This document shows, piece by piece, positions 5,994 to 8,150 of a stretch of 8,150 nt of DNA. Position numbers and translations under genes: made by a program. Location of the stretch: positions 1 to 8,150 of the forward strand of contig DERU01000280.1 of the NCBI GenBank assembly GCA_002361095.1, given 5' to 3'. The notes under the pieces were generated by a model. It made no database searches and had not been told where the DNA came from. It saw only the letters and a list, made by a program, of their open reading frames with translations. How positions within the stretch are numbered: the first letter of the stretch is position 1; each line of letters starts with the position of its first letter. The stretch is from Lachnospiraceae bacterium UBA3332. Lineage in GTDB: Bacteria > Bacillota > Clostridia > Lachnospirales > Lachnospiraceae.

Positions 5994-7100
5994 ATGGCAA
6001 AATCGAAGGTGTATTATACGGACATGCGCACTTCTTTTTCGGAAAACCTTCCCCAGAAGCTGGAGCGGCTGATACGGACTGCCGGTATCGGTACGATTGA
6101 TTTTGCGAATAAGTACGCAGCCGTCAAAATCCATTTCGGGGAACCCGGCAATCTGGCTTTTCTGCGCCCCAACTATGCTGCGGCGGTGGTAAAGGTGATA
6201 AAGGAATTGGGCGGTAAACCGTTTTTGACGGATTGCAATACGCTCTATGTGGGCGGACGCAAGAATGCGTTGGATCATCTGGACGCTGCCTATACCAACG
6301 GTTTTTATCCCTATGCCACAGGCTGCCATGTACTTATTGCGGACGGCTTGAAAGGAACGGATGAGGCGCTGGTACCGGTGGAAGGCGGGGAATATGTGCG
6401 GGAAGCCAAAATCGGGCAGGCCATCATGGACGCCGATGTGTTTGTCACCCTGAACCATTTTAAAGGGCATGAGGCCACGGGATTCGGCGGCGCCTTAAAG
6501 AACATCGGAATGGGCTGCGGTTCCCGGGCGGGAAAGATGGAGATGCACAGTGCGGGTAAGCCTTATGTGCGGACACAAAGCTGTGTGGGCTGCGGCCGCT
6601 GCGTCAAAATCTGTGCCCACGGCGCGCCGGTCATCCGGGACGGGAAAGCGTCCATTGATCCTGACAAATGTGTGGGCTGTGGCCGCTGTATCGGCGTTTG
6701 TCCCATGGATGCGGTCTGCGCCGCCAGCGATGAAAGCAACGACATTTTGAATTGCAAAATCGCCGAGTATAGCAAGGCGGTACTGGCCGGCAGGCCCCAT
6801 TTTCATATCAGCCTTGTGATCGACGTTTCGCCCAACTGCGACTGCCATGCGGAAAACGACATTCCGATTGTTCCGGATGTGGGAATGTTTGCCTCTTTCG
6901 ACCCGGTAGCGCTGGATGTGGCCTGCGCGGACGCCGTGAACCGGCAGCCCGTGATTGCGGGCAGTCAGCTGGATCGGATGCCGCATGTACATCATGATCA
7001 TTTTACGGATTCCGCACCCACTACCAATTGGAAGTCCTGCATGGAACATGCCGAGAAAATCGGAATCGGCAGCAGGGAATATGAACTGATCGAAATTTGA
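5994..7100 (+). CDS. DUF362 domain protein with two 4Fe-4S clusters
   Basis: This 368-residue cytoplasmic iron-sulfur protein has a DUF362 domain split around a ferredoxin insert. The DUF362 part includes KIHFGEPGN (45-53), FLTDCNTLYVGGRKNA (77-92) and LNHFKGHEATGFGGALKNIG (153-172), and resumes at about 265 with SFDPVALDVACADAVN (301-316). Two ferredoxin motifs lie between: CVGCGRCVKIC (C197, C200, C203, C207) and CVGCGRCIGVCP (C226, C229, C232, C236). Each can hold one 4Fe-4S cluster. Extra cysteines in GMGCG (C175) and CDC (C282, C284) sit near conserved segments and may bind a further cofactor. Members of this family are common in anaerobes, and their reaction is generally unknown. The protein is complete. 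It lies directly upstream of the folate riboswitch, but a functional link to folate is not shown. Confidence 0.9.
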   Translation: MAKSKVYYTDMRTSFSENLPQKLERLIRTAGIGTIDFANKYAAVKIHFGEPGNLAFLRPNYAAAVVKVIKELGGKPFLTDCNTLYVGGRKNALDHLDAAYTNGFYPYATGCHVLIADGLKGTDEALVPVEGGEYVREAKIGQAIMDADVFVTLNHFKGHEATGFGGALKNIGMGCGSRAGKMEMHSAGKPYVRTQSCVGCGRCVKICAHGAPVIRDGKASIDPDKCVGCGRCIGVCPMDAVCAASDESNDILNCKIAEYSKAVLAGRPHFHISLVIDVSPNCDCHAENDIPIVPDVGMFASFDPVALDVACADAVNRQPVIAGSQLDRMPHVHHDHFTDSAPTTNWKSCMEHAEKIGIGSREYELIEI

Positions 7101-7114
7101 AACCTGACGACAGA

Positions 7115-7219
7115 ATTGCAGAGTAGGCCCGTATGCGTTAAGTGCCCATCGGACAGGGAGTTGCCGGTGGGACGAAAAGCGGAAACGCTTGCGGTATACG
7201 GGCCGCATCTCGCTGCAAT
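7115..7219 (+). promoter_or_regulatory. Tetrahydrofolate (THF) riboswitch aptamer
   Basis: This RNA element binds reduced folates and controls the folate transporter gene after it. Its helices can be read directly. P1 is ATTGCAG (7115-7121) with CTGCAAT (7213-7219). P2 is GGCCCGTAT (7126-7134) with ATACGGGCC (7196-7204). P3 is CCCATC (7145-7150) with GGTGGG (7166-7171), including one G-U pair. A final hairpin is AAGCG-GAAA-CGCTT (7177-7190). The conserved THF-riboswitch segments GAGTAG (7121-7126), GCGTTAAGTG (7135-7144), GGGAGTTGCC, ACGAA and GCGGT are in the expected order. It begins 15 bases after the DUF362 stop. No clear promoter was found for it. Confidence 0.95.
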
Positions 7220-7274
7220 GGAGGATAAGTCTGACTTTTTATCTCCTTTTGCGGCGGATGTCTGGAAAAGGAGG
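7220..7274 (+). promoter_or_regulatory. Riboswitch expression platform masking the folT ribosome binding site
   Basis: CTCCTTTT (7243-7250) is exactly complementary to AAAAGGAG (7266-7273), which contains the folT ribosome binding site AAGGAGG (7268-7274). This 8-bp helix with a 15-base loop would block translation. A competing hairpin, GGAG(G)ATAA (7220-7228) with TTATCTCC (7239-7246), uses the same CTCC and would free the site. It starts on the base after the P1 helix of the aptamer. Only four Ts follow it, so termination is less likely than translational control. The competition is seen in the sequence, but which state the ligand favours is not. Confidence 0.7.
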
Positions 7275-7283
7275 TAATTTTTT

Positions 7284-7874
7284 ATGAAAAAATGGAAAGC
7301 CTTATTCGCAGATTCCGCCAGGGAGTGCAGAAATGTCCGTGCGGTTGCGCTGTGCGGGCTTTTTGCAGCCCTTGCGTTTATTTTGGAATCTTTTTCCATT
7401 CAGGTAACCAATTACATTAAGATCGGGTTTTCCGGTGTGCCCAATGAAATGGTGGATTTTCTGTTCGGCCCTGTGACAGGCTGCTTTTTTGCGGCGGCGA
7501 TGGATGTTTTTAAATGGATGGTGCATCCTACGGGGCCGTGGTTTTTTGGCTATACCCTCAACGCTTTTTTGGCCGGTCTGATTTACGGAACGTTTCTGTA
7601 TAAAAAGCCGATCCGGATATGGCGGATTGCGGCGGCTAAACTGACAGTGGCGATGGCGGTCAATGTGGGCCTTGGGACTTTGTGGAATTCCATGCTTTAC
7701 GGCAATGCGTTTTGGGCGATTCTGCCTGCCCGTTTTGCCAAAAACCTGATTATGTGGCCGGTCAATTCCCTGGTGCTTTATTTGATTTTAAAAGTATTGG
7801 AAATGTCCGGGGTATTGCGGATGCTGCGCGTTTTTTCCCCGGGCAGGGAAAAAGGAACGGCGCGGAAAGGATAA
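7284..7874 (+). CDS. folT: ECF transporter S component for folate
   Basis: This 196-residue integral membrane protein is the substrate-binding subunit of an energy-coupling factor transporter for folate. It works with the shared EcfA/EcfA'/EcfT module, which is not in this window. The FolT signature is clear: ILESFSIQVTNYIKIGFSGV (33-52), PNEMVDFLFGPVTGCFFAAA (53-72), then MDVFKWMVHPTGPWFFGYTL (73-92) and NAFLAGLIYG. About six hydrophobic segments span the protein, ending near 173, followed by a basic tail. The aptamer at 7115-7219 independently supports folate as substrate. AAGGAGG (7268-7274) with 9-base spacing fixes the start. Complete. Confidence 0.93.
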   Translation: MKKWKALFADSARECRNVRAVALCGLFAALAFILESFSIQVTNYIKIGFSGVPNEMVDFLFGPVTGCFFAAAMDVFKWMVHPTGPWFFGYTLNAFLAGLIYGTFLYKKPIRIWRIAAAKLTVAMAVNVGLGTLWNSMLYGNAFWAILPARFAKNLIMWPVNSLVLYLILKVLEMSGVLRMLRVFSPGREKGTARKG

Positions 7875-7911
7875 GGAGCGTCTGGATCGCCGCAGACGGA
7901 GCGGAGGGTGT

Positions 7912-8150
7912 ATGGAAAGGAAAGAAAAAATTGAAACATACAGGAGGCTGAACCGCTTTGTGGTGGGGGGCCAAATCCTGTTTACCGGCTCTTCCCTGAT
8001 GGAGCAGTTTCCCATCGGGGAACTGCGGTTTTGGGAAAATATCGGGCCGGTGATTTATAACCGGGCTGTCAGCGGTTTTACCACGGACGATTTTTTGGAA
8101 AATATGGATGTCATGCTGCTGGATCCAAAACCCTCCAAGGTTTTTATCAA
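7912..8150 (+). CDS. SGNH/GDSL-family hydrolase, N-terminal part
   Basis: The window cuts this gene after 79 codons. The visible part has the first two SGNH blocks: LFTGSSLMEQFPI (23-35), with S28 as the likely nucleophile in a GSS variant of GDS, and YNRAVSGFTTDDFL (49-62), with the oxyanion-hole glycine at G55. It continues LLDPKPSKVFI just before the expected GTND block, which is missing. The family contains esterases and lipases, including acetyl esterases acting on sugars. No signal peptide is seen, so a cytoplasmic location is likely. The substrate cannot be told. GGAGG at 7903-7907 supports the start. It lies 38 bases after folT and may share its riboswitch-controlled transcript. Confidence 0.85.
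   Translation, partial: MERKEKIETYRRLNRFVVGGQILFTGSSLMEQFPIGELRFWENIGPVIYNRAVSGFTTDDFLENMDVMLLDPKPSKVFI

Overview
The window looks like a chromosomal segment from a Gram-positive Clostridia, most likely a Lachnospiraceae-type gut anaerobe. This rests on strong AGGAGG-type ribosome binding sites, roughly half G+C, a FloA-type flotillin, a SpoB/GHKL-type histidine kinase with a LytTR regulator, a DUF362 ferredoxin and a tetrahydrofolate (THF) riboswitch in front of an ECF folate transporter component. Every convincing gene lies on the plus strand. I saw no mobile element, CRISPR array, tRNA or rRNA.

Layout. Bases 1-147 hold no recognisable gene, only a possible tail of an upstream gene and a weak promoter. 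A MazG-like nucleotide pyrophosphohydrolase (148-474) overlaps a membrane histidine kinase with almost no external sensor (468-1307). The 243-base gap that follows holds a terminator-like hairpin whose loop contains the -10 box of a perfect TTGACA-17-TATAAT promoter, then a leader with a 16-bp palindrome and a 7-bp hairpin. That promoter should drive a short NfeD protein (1551-2030), the flotillin FloA (2045-3031) and, through an ATGA overlap, a LytTR response regulator (3028-3771). A secreted 520-residue protein (3851-5413) comes next. It resembles a peptidase-MA/gluzincin metalloprotease in which the zinc-binding and catalytic residues have been replaced. A small two-helix membrane protein with a DUF2500-like soluble domain (5485-5925) closes this block.

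The second half is metabolic: a DUF362 protein with two 4Fe-4S clusters (5994-7100), then a THF riboswitch (7115-7219) with a hairpin able to mask the ribosome binding site of folT (7284-7874), and the start of an SGNH/GDSL hydrolase (7912 to the window end).

How the genes may work together. The histidine kinase and LytTR regulator are probably partners, yet they are separated by an NfeD-flotillin pair that organises membrane microdomains, and the regulator is translationally coupled to floA. The most interesting reading is a signalling module embedded in a flotillin membrane domain, possibly with the secreted pseudo-protease and the DUF2500-like protein as further parts. This is inference from gene order. 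The folate section is a well-understood arrangement in which folate status controls uptake through the riboswitch.
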